From the IMG/VR virus record IMGVR_UViG_3300033979_000663, positions 1-64,000 of that record: a DNA stretch of 64,000 nt. The stretch is one strand, 5' to 3'. This DNA comes from a virus. A program made the position numbers and the translations under genes. This document shows positions 50,469 to 57,373 of the stretch, in pieces. The notes beneath the pieces were generated by a model. The model saw nothing but the letters and a program-made list of their open reading frames with translations, made no database searches and was not told the origin of the DNA. The number at the start of each line of letters is the position of its first letter. The first letter of the stretch is position 1.

Positions 50469-51041
50469 ATGGTCAAAAAACCTATCAATTCCAAGATTGT
50501 AAACTCTGAAATTAATCAGAGAATTGAAAAATACCGCGATCCATCTATTAATGCTGATGGCAGTGTTGACTGTAGAAAAAATATTACACCCGTTACAGAA
50601 CGGGTACGGGTTTTAAAACCTGTCAGTCGTAAAGCTGATGGGCAATACACCCGTGAAACAAGTTATCAACCCAAGTTTAAGTTAGTCATATACCCCTATG
50701 ACGAGAGACACATATATAGACGGGATTTAAAAACAGGACTTGAAGTAGCCATTGTTGAGAAGGTTGACGGGGAATGGTTTCCCTGCGTCATCCTCAGAGA
50801 GACGGAAATACAGCAACTTCGGTCTTTCCCCGGTGCTGCCGGGCTAGACATTGACAATGCGATCGCCACGAAGGATCGCTGTAAAGTCAAGGTGCAAGAA
50901 CCCATGAGTAAAAACGTGGGTGGCAGATGTACACCCAAGGGTAAATCAAAGAAGGGCTATTCTAAGCCCCGTACTAACAATAAATTCAAGAAAATGATGT
51001 CCTCTATTGAGGTACATAATGCCCACAAGAAGGGCAAATAA
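50469..51041 (+). CDS. hypothetical basic protein
   Basis: 190 residues from ATG 50469 (AAGGA upstream); upstream codons contain a HIP1-rich stretch and are probably not translated. The protein is basic and strand-rich (FKLVIYPYDERHIYRRDLKT; VEKVDGEWFPCVILRETEIQ), ending in a Lys-rich tail. Unknown family. Confidence 0.65.
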   Translation: MVKKPINSKIVNSEINQRIEKYRDPSINADGSVDCRKNITPVTERVRVLKPVSRKADGQYTRETSYQPKFKLVIYPYDERHIYRRDLKTGLEVAIVEKVDGEWFPCVILRETEIQQLRSFPGAAGLDIDNAIATKDRCKVKVQEPMSKNVGGRCTPKGKSKKGYSKPRTNNKFKKMMSSIEVHNAHKKGK

Positions 51042-51044
51042 TCC

Positions 51045-51061
51045 CTGTTCGATTCGATTAT
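51045..51061. repeat. 17-bp palindromic element copy
   Basis: CTGTTCGATTCGATTAT, four bases after a stop codon. Confidence 0.75.
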
Positions 51062-51091
51062 TTGATTAATCCCTGTATAAATATATGACCC

Positions 51092-51134
51092 TGACTGGGT
51101 TATCTCAGTGGAAACATTGAAAATAACCCAGTCA
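51092..51134. terminator. 12-bp perfect inverted repeat after gene
   Basis: TGACTGGGTTAT and ATAACCCAGTCA flank a 19-base loop. No T-run (AAAATAC follows), so it may be a processing or Rho-related hairpin. Confidence 0.4.
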
Positions 51135-51180
51135 AAATACAATGGGTGCATTGATTAATGCTACTCAGTGGCGATCGCAG

Positions 51181-51231
51181 TCCCCCAATGGTAGCTAATT
51201 CCGATTGGCTCTCATTGGGGGATTTTGTTTA
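51181..51231 (+). terminator. CCCCCAATG...CATTGGGGG terminator, copy 1
   Basis: TCCCCCAATG pairs with CATTGGGGGA; the loop has GTAGCTAATTCCGATTGGC. TTTTGTTT follows. Almost the same hairpin occurs at 61451-61505. Confidence 0.8.
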
Positions 51232-51269
51232 CACCCGTTGCGATTATGGAGCGATCGCATATTGATAAT

Positions 51270-51312
51270 CCCCACAGGAAACTAACACTGGTTGGTTCTC
51301 TGTGGGGTTTAT
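51270..51312 (+). terminator. CCCCACAG...CTGTGGGG hairpin with AACTAAC loop
   Basis: CCCCACAG (51270-51277) and CTGTGGGG (51300-51307), loop GAAACTAACACTGGTTGGTT-like, followed by TTTATTAATGG. It belongs to the group of accessory hairpins whose 5' loop side holds an AACTAA motif. Confidence 0.55.
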
Positions 51313-51412
51313 TAATGGAATCAAAATTTGTTAGCCAGAAGTGGTTGACAAATGATTGATCCATTGATATAACTAGATTATTGAATCGAAGAGCAATAAT
51401 CTTAAATCAAAA

Positions 51413-51447
51413 GGCAGGATGCGTCCTGAAGAAACTAACATCCTGCC
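51413..51447 (+). promoter_or_regulatory. GGCAGGATG...CATCCTGCC leader hairpin
   Basis: A perfect 9-bp stem with a loop that contains GAAGAAACTAA. It lies 39 bases upstream of the PcfJ-like gene start and has no T-run, so it is part of the mRNA leader. Compare other AACTAA-loop hairpins in this region. Confidence 0.45.
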
Positions 51448-51485
51448 TCAAGTTCATTACAAATAAACTTAATGGAGATCGTACC

Positions 51486-53258
51486 ATGTCTTTAACAGCA
51501 ACCCGGTTCAGTCGCGCTTTTTCATCCTCCGAATATTCTGCCGTCCTCTCTTTAGAGGAAGCCCTCTTTGAAGAGGGCTATGAATGGGACGGACGAGACT
51601 TGATCCAGTTGGATGATCAAGGTTCACGTCCCGCGACCGATGGAGATTTATCTTATCTCCGCGAACTGTTCTGGCACGAAGGTGTCAGAGGACAGGATTT
51701 AAAGGAAGCGATCGCGTCTTTGAACTTAACCAAAGGAGGACAAAGAATCCTCCATGAAGCAGTCCGCGACTACAACGGGAAACCGTTGACGGATTACGTT
51801 GCCAAGTACCACTTCAGGAAGAAGTTGGTGTTATGGCAAGCCAACGATGCCAACAACGATGATTTCAGAGTTTCGCAGCCCTTGATAAACTGCGGTTATT
51901 GGCATGACGGCACAGAATTTAAGGATGAGGCTGATACTCTTTGGAACTATGGTATCCATTGGATAGGGGATGCTGTTAAAGTCTATGAACTAATCCCCCA
52001 TGTATGGACAAAAGGACGTAGCTTAAATAGCCCATACCAAGTGAACCTTGACCAGGTCGTCCTAGTGGCGACAAATCCGAACTATCGCAACTTGCCCTTA
52101 TGGGCAAAGATTCAAGTTATCAGAGGAAACCATGCCTCATCCCGTCCTGGGGATGTTTGGCGCACTTTAATGCCAGCATTAAAAGCTTGGAAGTGGGACA
52201 ACTCCATCCCCAAAAGATTCGCTAAACGACTCGGTGAAATGTCTCCCAAGTATCGTGCTTTGGGCGCGATCGCGTGGTCAATGTGTGATTCCAATAAATC
52301 CGATTTCTGGAATAAATTCCAGGAATTAAGCCTTCATCCCACGAAGGCTATCAGTCCCCTACTGTGGGGAGATTTTTCTGTTTACCAACGAAATAGATCC
52401 TTAGAAATTTTGTGGGGATTACCCCACAAACACCTCGATACAAACGACGGCATGGTTCAGTTGTCGCATTATTACGACGACTGGCATAAGTACGAAATAA
52501 TAGCGAAGTACGGCGGCGGTTCTGCTGCCGTATGCCGCACCTTGTTTGGTTGTGGCGGCAAACAGGTTCAACGCCTGTTCCAATCTTCATCCTTCAACCA
52601 GAGGAAATGGGCGATCGCGATCGCTTACGGTAAAGAGGATTTAGTTCAAAAGTATCTCGCCTCTGATTGTGTCCCCTATCAAGAGGACGCAGTTAATTTT
52701 CTCAAGTTCTTGGGCGAAAAGCCCGCACTGAGAATGGCGCAAACAACCACAATGACCCTGCGTGGTAAATCGCAGGATGTCACCGGTGATTATATCCGTG
52801 ACACTGGCTATCTTTTCAACCAGTTACAAAACAGTGGTGTGTCCCCCGATTTGGGGCGCGTCCGCTGCTGGTTTAGCACTCACGAACTCCTTGCTAAGGA
52901 GTATGTCAAAATCCTTCCCGACTTCGAGCTTCGGGTTAATCCCGACTTCGCCCCCTTAGATGGGTTGTCTAGCTTAGATATGTCCTGGGAAATCGAGATT
53001 CCCAAGCACCAACACCAGTTAAAACGTTACGGTGAGATCCTATCTCACTGTGTTGGCGGCTATGGTGCTGCCGTCAACCAAGGAAGTAGCGTAATTGTTG
53101 CGGTCTATTTCCAAGGTGTCCTCAAGTATACTCTTGAGTTCGTAAAAGGCGATCGCGCCTACCGCTGCAATCAGTTTTACGGATTCAGGAACTCTCACCC
53201 TAGTGAGAGCGATCGCTCCGTAGTCCTGAATATGTTCCAGCAAGCCAAGCTCATCTGA
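51486..53258 (+). CDS. PcfJ-like protein
   Basis: 590 residues from ATG 51486 (GGAG upstream). The C-terminal third carries the PcfJ-family signature: PKHQHQLKRYGEILSHCVGG with Y and G following, then a strand-rich VIVAVYFQGVLKYTLEFVKG. PcfJ-like proteins occur on plasmids and phages; their biochemical role is not established. The long N-terminal part has many Trp and is helical. Its stop is directly followed by a hammerhead ribozyme in the 3' untranslated region. Confidence 0.75.
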   Translation: MSLTATRFSRAFSSSEYSAVLSLEEALFEEGYEWDGRDLIQLDDQGSRPATDGDLSYLRELFWHEGVRGQDLKEAIASLNLTKGGQRILHEAVRDYNGKPLTDYVAKYHFRKKLVLWQANDANNDDFRVSQPLINCGYWHDGTEFKDEADTLWNYGIHWIGDAVKVYELIPHVWTKGRSLNSPYQVNLDQVVLVATNPNYRNLPLWAKIQVIRGNHASSRPGDVWRTLMPALKAWKWDNSIPKRFAKRLGEMSPKYRALGAIAWSMCDSNKSDFWNKFQELSLHPTKAISPLLWGDFSVYQRNRSLEILWGLPHKHLDTNDGMVQLSHYYDDWHKYEIIAKYGGGSAAVCRTLFGCGGKQVQRLFQSSSFNQRKWAIAIAYGKEDLVQKYLASDCVPYQEDAVNFLKFLGEKPALRMAQTTTMTLRGKSQDVTGDYIRDTGYLFNQLQNSGVSPDLGRVRCWFSTHELLAKEYVKILPDFELRVNPDFAPLDGLSSLDMSWEIEIPKHQHQLKRYGEILSHCVGGYGAAVNQGSSVIVAVYFQGVLKYTLEFVKGDRAYRCNQFYGFRNSHPSESDRSVVLNMFQQAKLI

Positions 53259-53314
53259 GCCGCCTGATGAGGGGAGATGGTAACTCCCCGAAACACTCCC
53301 TTGAGTGTAGCGGT
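53259..53314 (+). ncRNA. hammerhead ribozyme, type I (copy 1)
   Basis: Stem I GCCGC (53259-53263) pairs with GCGGT (53310-53314). Core CTGATGA (53264-53270), stem II GGGGAG/CTCCCC, GAAA (53290-53293), stem III CACTC/GAGTG with a CCTT loop, and cleavage triplet GTA (cut predicted after 53309). All invariant core nucleotides are present. It starts one base after the stop of the PcfJ-like gene, so it would trim that mRNA's 3' end. Confidence 0.88.
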
Positions 53315-53343
53315 AAACCACTTTCACACCGCAGGAGTTAATT

Positions 53344-53391
53344 ATGTTTGAGATTTTAACTGCTTGGTTAGTTCGGAAATTTAAGAGATAA
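53344..53391 (+). CDS. 15-residue peptide, uncertain
   Basis: ATG TTT GAG ATT TTA ACT... ends after 15 codons. AGGAG lies eight bases upstream, so a leader peptide is possible; it may equally be chance. Confidence 0.25.
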   Translation: MFEILTAWLVRKFKR

Positions 53392-53397
53392 AAATTT

Positions 53398-53438
53398 TAT
53401 ATCAGAAGTGATTGACCAGTGCTTTCACTTCTGATATA
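53398..53438. terminator. 13-bp perfect inverted repeat
   Basis: TATATCAGAAGTG and CACTTCTGATATA flank ATTGACCAGTGCTTT. No T-run. It is placed upstream of the gene at 53468 and could be a terminator remnant or protein site. Confidence 0.4.
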
Positions 53439-53467
53439 AATAGATTTTAAAACAAGGAGTAATTCAA

Positions 53468-53812
53468 ATGGAAAATATATCTTCTGTAGAGTTGGGTAAA
53501 ATCTTACCCTACTATCTACCTGTATCAGAGAAAAGGAAGATGTACGGGGATGGTGGGAATATCCCTGTTCATCAATGGGTAGAATCTGTCCACGAAGATA
53601 GCCTGAAAGGGCAATACGTGGATTTAAATACTGTAAAGAAAGGCAGATATCGCGGCAGTTTTGCTGCTGGTTATCAGTATGTTGTAACAATCCCCAATCA
53701 TGGGTTTTACAAAGAAAGGTCATTGCCACATCTTGGAGGGCGTGCTTTCCATAACTGGATACTAGAACCCAAATACATAATAGGATTCTGTCACACAGAA
53801 TCCTGGATTTAG
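53468..53812 (+). CDS. hypothetical accessory protein
   Basis: 114 residues, starting after AAGGAG. Mixed composition with several Tyr, Gly and His (RYRGSFAAGYQYVVTIPNHG). No motif recognised. It lies between two hammerhead ribozymes on the same strand, so its mRNA could be a ribozyme-delimited fragment of 630 nt (53310-53939). Confidence 0.6.
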   Translation: MENISSVELGKILPYYLPVSEKRKMYGDGGNIPVHQWVESVHEDSLKGQYVDLNTVKKGRYRGSFAAGYQYVVTIPNHGFYKERSLPHLGGRAFHNWILEPKYIIGFCHTESWI

Positions 53813-53826
53813 TGGAAATTATGCGA

Positions 53827-53863
53827 TCCGACCTGAGTACGTCGTTAAACTGCTTCTGTGTAC
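53827..53863. repeat. 37-bp direct repeat, left copy
   Basis: TCCGACCTGAGTACGTCG and the following TTAAACTGCTTCTGTGTAC are identical to 54314-54350. The two copies bracket the tandem ribozyme/tRNA-like segment. AGTAC...GTACT can form a short stem. Confidence 0.9.
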
Positions 53864-53888
53864 TGGAGAATATTTATCAAAAAACTAA

Positions 53889-53944
53889 TCCGCCTGATGA
53901 GTCCGAGTGGTTCTCGGACGAAACACTCTCTTGAGTGTCGCGGG
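53889..53944 (+). ncRNA. hammerhead ribozyme, type I (copy 2)
   Basis: Stem I CCGC (53890-53893) with GCGG (53940-53943), core CTGATGA (53894-53900), stem II GTCCGAG/CTCGGAC closing TGGTT, GAAA (53920-53923), stem III CACTC/GAGTG closing TCTT, triplet GTC, predicted cut after 53939. GCGG is followed by GAAACCGC, which can form a competing hairpin after cleavage. Confidence 0.93.
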
Positions 53945-54092
53945 AAACCGCACATCATTCCTCTAAATGATGTTTGCTGATTAGCTTAGGTCTCATCAAC
54001 CTAAGCTTTCTTCGGGGTGTAGCCGAAAGGGTAAGCAAGTGAGTAAAGTAATTGAGAAGATTCTAGCTATTGGAGAATAATCAAAAAACTAA

Positions 54093-54148
54093 TCCGCCTG
54101 ATGAGTCCGAGTGGTTCTCGGACGAAACACTCTCTTGAGTGTCGCGGG
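54093..54148 (+). ncRNA. hammerhead ribozyme, type I (copy 3)
   Basis: Same sequence as copy 2: CCGC (54094-54097), CTGATGA (54098-54104), GAAA (54124-54127), predicted cut after 54143. Cuts at 53939 and 54143 release a 204-nt RNA; the 3' product carries the tRNA-like gene. Confidence 0.93.
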
Positions 54149-54216
54149 AAACCGCACATCATTCCTCTAAATGATGTTTGCTGATTAGCTTAGGTCTCAT
54201 CAACCTAAGCTTTCTT

Positions 54217-54309
54217 CGGGGTGTAGCCGAATTGGAACAGGCGTAATTCCCAGTAAACATGAACGATGTGGTGATTCTATCCATGTGGGTTCGAGTCCCG
54301 TCACCCCGA
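54217..54309 (+). tRNA. tRNA-like gene, class II layout, anticodon unclear
   Basis: Acceptor CGGGGTG pairs with CACCCCG (7 of 7), discriminator A. D-arm GCC-loop with GG-GGC has G18G19 at canonical positions. T-arm GTGGG-TTCGAGT-CCCGT is typical (two G-U pairs). The 42 nt between D- and T-arms are too long for class I. If read as class II, the anticodon would be CAG (Leu), but the anticodon stem has only two pairs and U33 is missing. It is a degenerate, rearranged or intron-bearing tRNA. A 3' CCA is not encoded. Confidence 0.55.
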
Positions 54310-54313
54310 CCTG

Positions 54314-54350
54314 TCCGACCTGAGTACGTCGTTAAACTGCTTCTGTGTAC
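54314..54350. repeat. 37-bp direct repeat, right copy
   Basis: Identical to 53827-53863. It follows the tRNA-like gene by four bases and precedes a terminator, so here it is part of the transcript's 3' end. Confidence 0.9.
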
Positions 54351-54357
54351 GTTAATT

Positions 54358-54387
54358 GGTTGCCTTTATCTTTGGCAACCTTTTCTT
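54358..54387 (+). terminator. intrinsic terminator after the tRNA-like gene
   Basis: GGTTGCC and GGCAACC with a 9-nt loop, then TTTTCTT. Confidence 0.8.
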
Positions 54388-54461
54388 CAAAGTCGAAATA
54401 GAAGCAATATCTATCTGCATGGGATAGCTACCCATGTACTGATGATGACAAGCTAAGAAAA

Positions 54462-54791
54462 ATGACAGATACAGATTTTTCATTGGAACAAGAGTTCCGC
54501 ATCTCCCACGATGGGAGACTCATCGTAGTTGACTACGATGAAACAGACGGAGAACCCGTCTGGTTTGAAGACGGGGCAAATGAAGTGTTTGATTTCTGGA
54601 TGGGTGAAGACCCTTCCGGGGTATTGTCGGCCATCTGGTATGACAAAGCCTTGTACTCGGCCAAAGCCAAGCCCGTGTTAGATACGTCCGAGCTAACCGA
54701 GCTAAAGGAGGGCGATCCAATGCTGCTCTCCCACCCAGAAAACTTTGAGTTCCCACTCCAGTGGGACTTAGTTCGAGGTTTCTTAGGGTAG
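54462..54791 (+). CDS. acidic accessory protein
   Basis: 109 residues, acidic (many D and E), with Trp-containing segments (GEPVWFEDGANEVFDFWMGE). No metal or catalytic motif. A 10-bp hairpin AAGGATGGTT/AACCATCCTT follows at 54821-54851. The acidic, DNA-mimic-like composition is compatible with an inhibitor of a DNA-binding enzyme, but this is only a hint. Confidence 0.55.
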   Translation: MTDTDFSLEQEFRISHDGRLIVVDYDETDGEPVWFEDGANEVFDFWMGEDPSGVLSAIWYDKALYSAKAKPVLDTSELTELKEGDPMLLSHPENFEFPLQWDLVRGFLG

Positions 54792-54820
54792 GGTAATGCC
54801 CCTCATAATTTTAAAGATAA

Positions 54821-54851
54821 AGGATGGTTTCAATCTTAATAACCATCCTTG
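54821..54851. terminator. 10-bp perfect hairpin
   Basis: AAGGATGGTT and AACCATCCTT with an 11-nt loop, no T-run. Between two plus-strand genes. Confidence 0.45.
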
Positions 54852-54989
54852 CCTGACTAGAAAGGCTGGTATTGGAAATTATCTTTTGATATGCCATATA
54901 CCCCAGCCACAGATACAAAGCTTAAAAATAGATCCTTGCGTTGAATCGTTAAGGATTGAGAAATGGCTAAAAACTTATTTTAAAGACAA

Positions 54990-55400
54990 ATGAACGACGA
55001 ATTTCTGAAAAAGGCAATAGATTGGGCTTCTGCGAATAAGCCTGATGCAAGCATGAGCCACAAAGCAGCTTTCGCCAATTCTGTGGCTTACCTTTGCTCC
55101 GGCTGGAGCGGAGGTTATGGTGGACCCTCAATGAGGGAGCATCTTTGCTCTTGGGCATTAGCTGGAGATGAAGGACTGAATGAAACAGCAAGTCTCAATG
55201 GGCTTGCCATAACGATTCAATTCCCTGACAACAGGCTACCCCGCCCTGGACATTGGAGATTTGAGGAAGCAGTCAAGTTCTGCGAACCTCTCTGCTTTGA
55301 ACCAGCACAGAAGCATTTGAAAATTTTAGTGCAAATCTCCGAAAGAGAGCATTGCTTCGACGATGACCCCGAAGATATCAAAGTATTGCGGGGAAAGTAG
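54990..55400 (+). CDS. hypothetical protein ending in a slippery heptamer
   Basis: 136 residues, helical N-terminus (FLKKAIDWASANKPDASMSH) and acidic C-terminus (CFDDDPEDIKVLRGK). The last codons are CGG GGA AAG TAG. G GGA AAG (55391-55397) is the same heptamer as in lambda gpG-T. Slipping back one base gives an open frame of 80 further codons to 55639. So a longer product with a zinc-like tail may be made. Confidence 0.6.
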   Translation: MNDEFLKKAIDWASANKPDASMSHKAAFANSVAYLCSGWSGGYGGPSMREHLCSWALAGDEGLNETASLNGLAITIQFPDNRLPRPGHWRFEEAVKFCEPLCFEPAQKHLKILVQISEREHCFDDDPEDIKVLRGK

Positions 55401-55639
55401 TTAAGTTAGTTAATGGCTGTTACTCCCTAGAACCAGCCAGAAAACTAACATCAAATCTTCTTGAATATGTGTTGTCGGTGGCGCGTATTCAGGAAGGGGC
55501 AAACATCTGTAGAGGACTAAAAAATCCTTACACGGTGTGCTGTAAACATCTTGCAGTTCAAAATCGTTCTGGCTACTGCAAGAACCACCGTCACCAGTCA
55601 CCTTCCCAAAAGGCGGCTGTGAAAAAAGCCAGAAAGTAA
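55397..55639 (+). CDS. -1 frame extension with Cys/His motif
   Basis: The frame is open from 55370 to 55639 and has no ATG; the first codons after the slip read VVKLVNGCYSLEPARKLTSN. The second part carries ICRGLKNPYTVCC, KHLAVQNRSGYCKNH, a likely zinc site, and a basic tail. It could be a frameshift product of the upstream gene, a frameshift mutation, or a GTG-started gene near 55470 without ribosome site. Confidence 0.5.
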   Translation, partial: VVKLVNGCYSLEPARKLTSNLLEYVLSVARIQEGANICRGLKNPYTVCCKHLAVQNRSGYCKNHRHQSPSQKAAVKKARK

Positions 55640-55645
55640 ACCCGT

Positions 55646-55674
55646 CCATGTTCGATTCGATTATCGGGCATGGG
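55646..55674 (+). repeat. palindromic element with hairpin arms
   Basis: CCATGTTCGATTCGATTATC with GGGCATGG following. CCATG and CATGG form the outer stem. No T-run. It is followed by an ATG-started gene 19 bases on. Confidence 0.65.
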
Positions 55675-55692
55675 CGATCGCAAACCACTAAT

Positions 55693-56043
55693 ATGACTAC
55701 TTACCAAGACCACTACGAACACTCGAACCCCCTGTTCCCCCTGGTGTCCAAATACGTGTACCAAGAGGAATGGGACAGGCTGAAAAGCCTGGGGGCGAAG
55801 ATTGTCCCCGAACAGGAGCTATGCCCGGACGCATACTTCGCGGGTGACGACGACCCCACCATATCTGTTCCTGTAATTGAGTTTAAAGGGGTCAAATATG
55901 ATCGCTTTATGAACTTGATCAGACAAGTTCATGGCGATCGCGCCGCTCAGGAGTTAATCAATATTTGGAACAAGCAATTATTGGCAGACCGGCGATCGCG
56001 CTGGTCAATCAGCCAGTCAAACCCGGCAAGTTGGGACAGGTAA
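55693..56043 (+). CDS. hypothetical accessory protein
   Basis: 116 residues from ATG 55693. A longer frame starts within the palindrome (MFDSII...), but that part is probably untranslated. Contains EEWDRLKSLGAKIVPEQELC and an acidic GDDDPTISVPVIEF, ending with a helical basic part (LINIWNKQLLADRRSRW). Unknown family. Confidence 0.55.
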   Translation: MTTYQDHYEHSNPLFPLVSKYVYQEEWDRLKSLGAKIVPEQELCPDAYFAGDDDPTISVPVIEFKGVKYDRFMNLIRQVHGDRAAQELINIWNKQLLADRRSRWSISQSNPASWDR

Positions 56044-56052
56044 GATATTCCT

Positions 56053-56077
56053 GCCAATGTTCGACTCGAATATTGGC
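56053..56077. repeat. palindromic element with 12-bp perfect arms
   Basis: GCCAATGTTCGA and TCGAATATTGGC flank a single C. Best palindrome of the family. A conventional terminator follows at once. Confidence 0.8.
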
Positions 56078-56079
56078 GG

Positions 56080-56130
56080 ACCCATTGGTAATTGAAGTGG
56101 TTATTTCAGTTACCAATGGGTTTGTTTCCA
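56080..56130 (+). terminator. intrinsic terminator ACCCATTGGTAA/TTACCAATGGGT
   Basis: A perfect 12-bp stem with an 18-nt loop, followed by TTGTTTCC. Confidence 0.75.
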
Positions 56131-56157
56131 GTGAGTCAACCCAATCCAATAGAGCCT

Positions 56158-57132
56158 ATGCAAGCAAACGGTGAATTCTATCCCGCCATCCTCTTGATTG
56201 AGGTTTGGTGGGTAGGTAAAGATCAGCCCGTCATGATGAGGGCTGCTGGGTTTGTACCTAATGGGTACGGCGATGCTTGGGTTCGCCAATGTAAAACCCA
56301 AGAGGAATTTGATAAGTGGCGTTCGCACTCTCTAGCACTTATCAAAAGGTTCAATGGTCGGGCTCTTGATGTTACTCAATGGCGACCTAGACAACCTGAA
56401 CCTATCCCAACCCCAGTAGTTGACATGGAATCAATTGCCAACAAAATAAAGAAACTGTTGGCATTATCCCAGTCACCTAACGAAGCGGAGGCGATCGCTG
56501 CTTCACAAAAAGCCCAGGAACTGTTGACCCGCCATAATTTATCAATGGCGGATTTAGCTGACTCCTCTCAAGAGGATGTTGAAAGGTACGAGCTAGAAAC
56601 CTTTTCCAAGTTCGTTGGATGGAAAAGTCACTTGGCTGCTGGCGTTGCTAAATACAACGTCTGCAAGTGTATCCTGTCTGAAATCGAGGGGAAAAGTATT
56701 GTATTCATTGGCAGGTCAAGTAATTGTAAAGTTGCTGCACTGCAATATGAATACCTTGCTTCTACCATTGACCGATTAGCTAAAGAGCAGGAAGGCGATC
56801 GCTCTTACAAGAATGCCTTTCGATTGGGTGCTGCCGACAGGATATCCAAGAGGCTGGAATACTTGCGGATAGAACAAGAAGAAGATGGGCTTGAGTCAGA
56901 TGATGGCAATATATCAGCCATTGTCATCACCTCTTTGCACAAAAGACTTGAGGGTGAGATAGATGCTTTTTACAAATCTTACCTGAAGTCAAATAAAATA
57001 ACGAGTCGCGCAGTCAGGGGATCGTCATACTCGTCAAGAGGTGGCTATGCTGCTGGCGATCGCGCCGGTCAATCAGTAAGTCTCAACAAACAAGTTGGGG
57101 CAGGTAATCAGAAACAGTTAGGAGGCAGATAA
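56158..57132 (+). CDS. DUF2786-domain protein
   Basis: 324 residues from ATG 56158; upstream ATGs lie in the terminator hairpin and are not used here. The middle has the DUF2786 signature: SIANKIKKLLALSQSPNEAE, AIAASQKAQELLTRHNL. The C-terminal part is Ser/Gly/Arg-rich. DUF2786 proteins occur in phages and plasmids; function unknown. Confidence 0.7.
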   Translation: MQANGEFYPAILLIEVWWVGKDQPVMMRAAGFVPNGYGDAWVRQCKTQEEFDKWRSHSLALIKRFNGRALDVTQWRPRQPEPIPTPVVDMESIANKIKKLLALSQSPNEAEAIAASQKAQELLTRHNLSMADLADSSQEDVERYELETFSKFVGWKSHLAAGVAKYNVCKCILSEIEGKSIVFIGRSSNCKVAALQYEYLASTIDRLAKEQEGDRSYKNAFRLGAADRISKRLEYLRIEQEEDGLESDDGNISAIVITSLHKRLEGEIDAFYKSYLKSNKITSRAVRGSSYSSRGGYAAGDRAGQSVSLNKQVGAGNQKQLGGR

Positions 57133-57306
57133 ATGGAAGTACAAATTAACGTAAAAATGGACAACTCAGCTTTCGTTGATAACGAAAATGAGTTAAAAGA
57201 AATTCTGATAAAAATTGCAGACAAAGTAGTAAAGCAACAGCAGCTATCAGGTACGGTCAATGATAGCAACGGAAACCGAGTAGCTACATTCTCTGTTGAA
57301 GATTAG
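57133..57306 (+). CDS. 57-residue hypothetical protein
   Basis: ATG immediately follows the DUF2786 stop (TAAATGG), MEVQINVKMDNSAFVDNENE. Strand, helix, strand pattern. Related in layout to the protein at 61522 (MTIEINVGCTQYSNYANARV). Likely co-transcribed. Confidence 0.6.
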   Translation: MEVQINVKMDNSAFVDNENELKEILIKIADKVVKQQQLSGTVNDSNGNRVATFSVED

Positions 57307-57373
57307 TCAAAAGCGATCGCCCCTCCGACCAAGAAGCAAGCGATCGCCTAGTCCACATCACAGGAATAATGAA

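Larger units (their letters stand above)
53885..54230. repeat. tandem ~204-bp ribozyme unit (two copies)
   Basis: 53885-54026 and 54089-54230 are near-identical with a 204-base offset. Each copy has the hammerhead, hairpin ACATCATT/AATGATGT, hairpin AGCTTAGG/CCTAAGCT, and the start of a tRNA-like sequence (CGGGGTGTAGCCGA). CTAATC before the ribozyme can pair with GATTAG after it. The copies diverge after GCCGA. Confidence 0.9.

Noticed and set aside
53885-54230. CRISPR array
   Set aside because: Only two ~142-bp near-identical units with ribozyme cores; no short repeats with unique spacers.
54796-54993. 65-codon plus-strand frame
   Set aside because: It crosses a perfect 10-bp hairpin and has no convincing ribosome site; composition is unlike protein.
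55410-55688. 92-codon minus-strand frame
   Set aside because: The opposite strand carries a Cys/His-rich coding frame that explains the open stretch.
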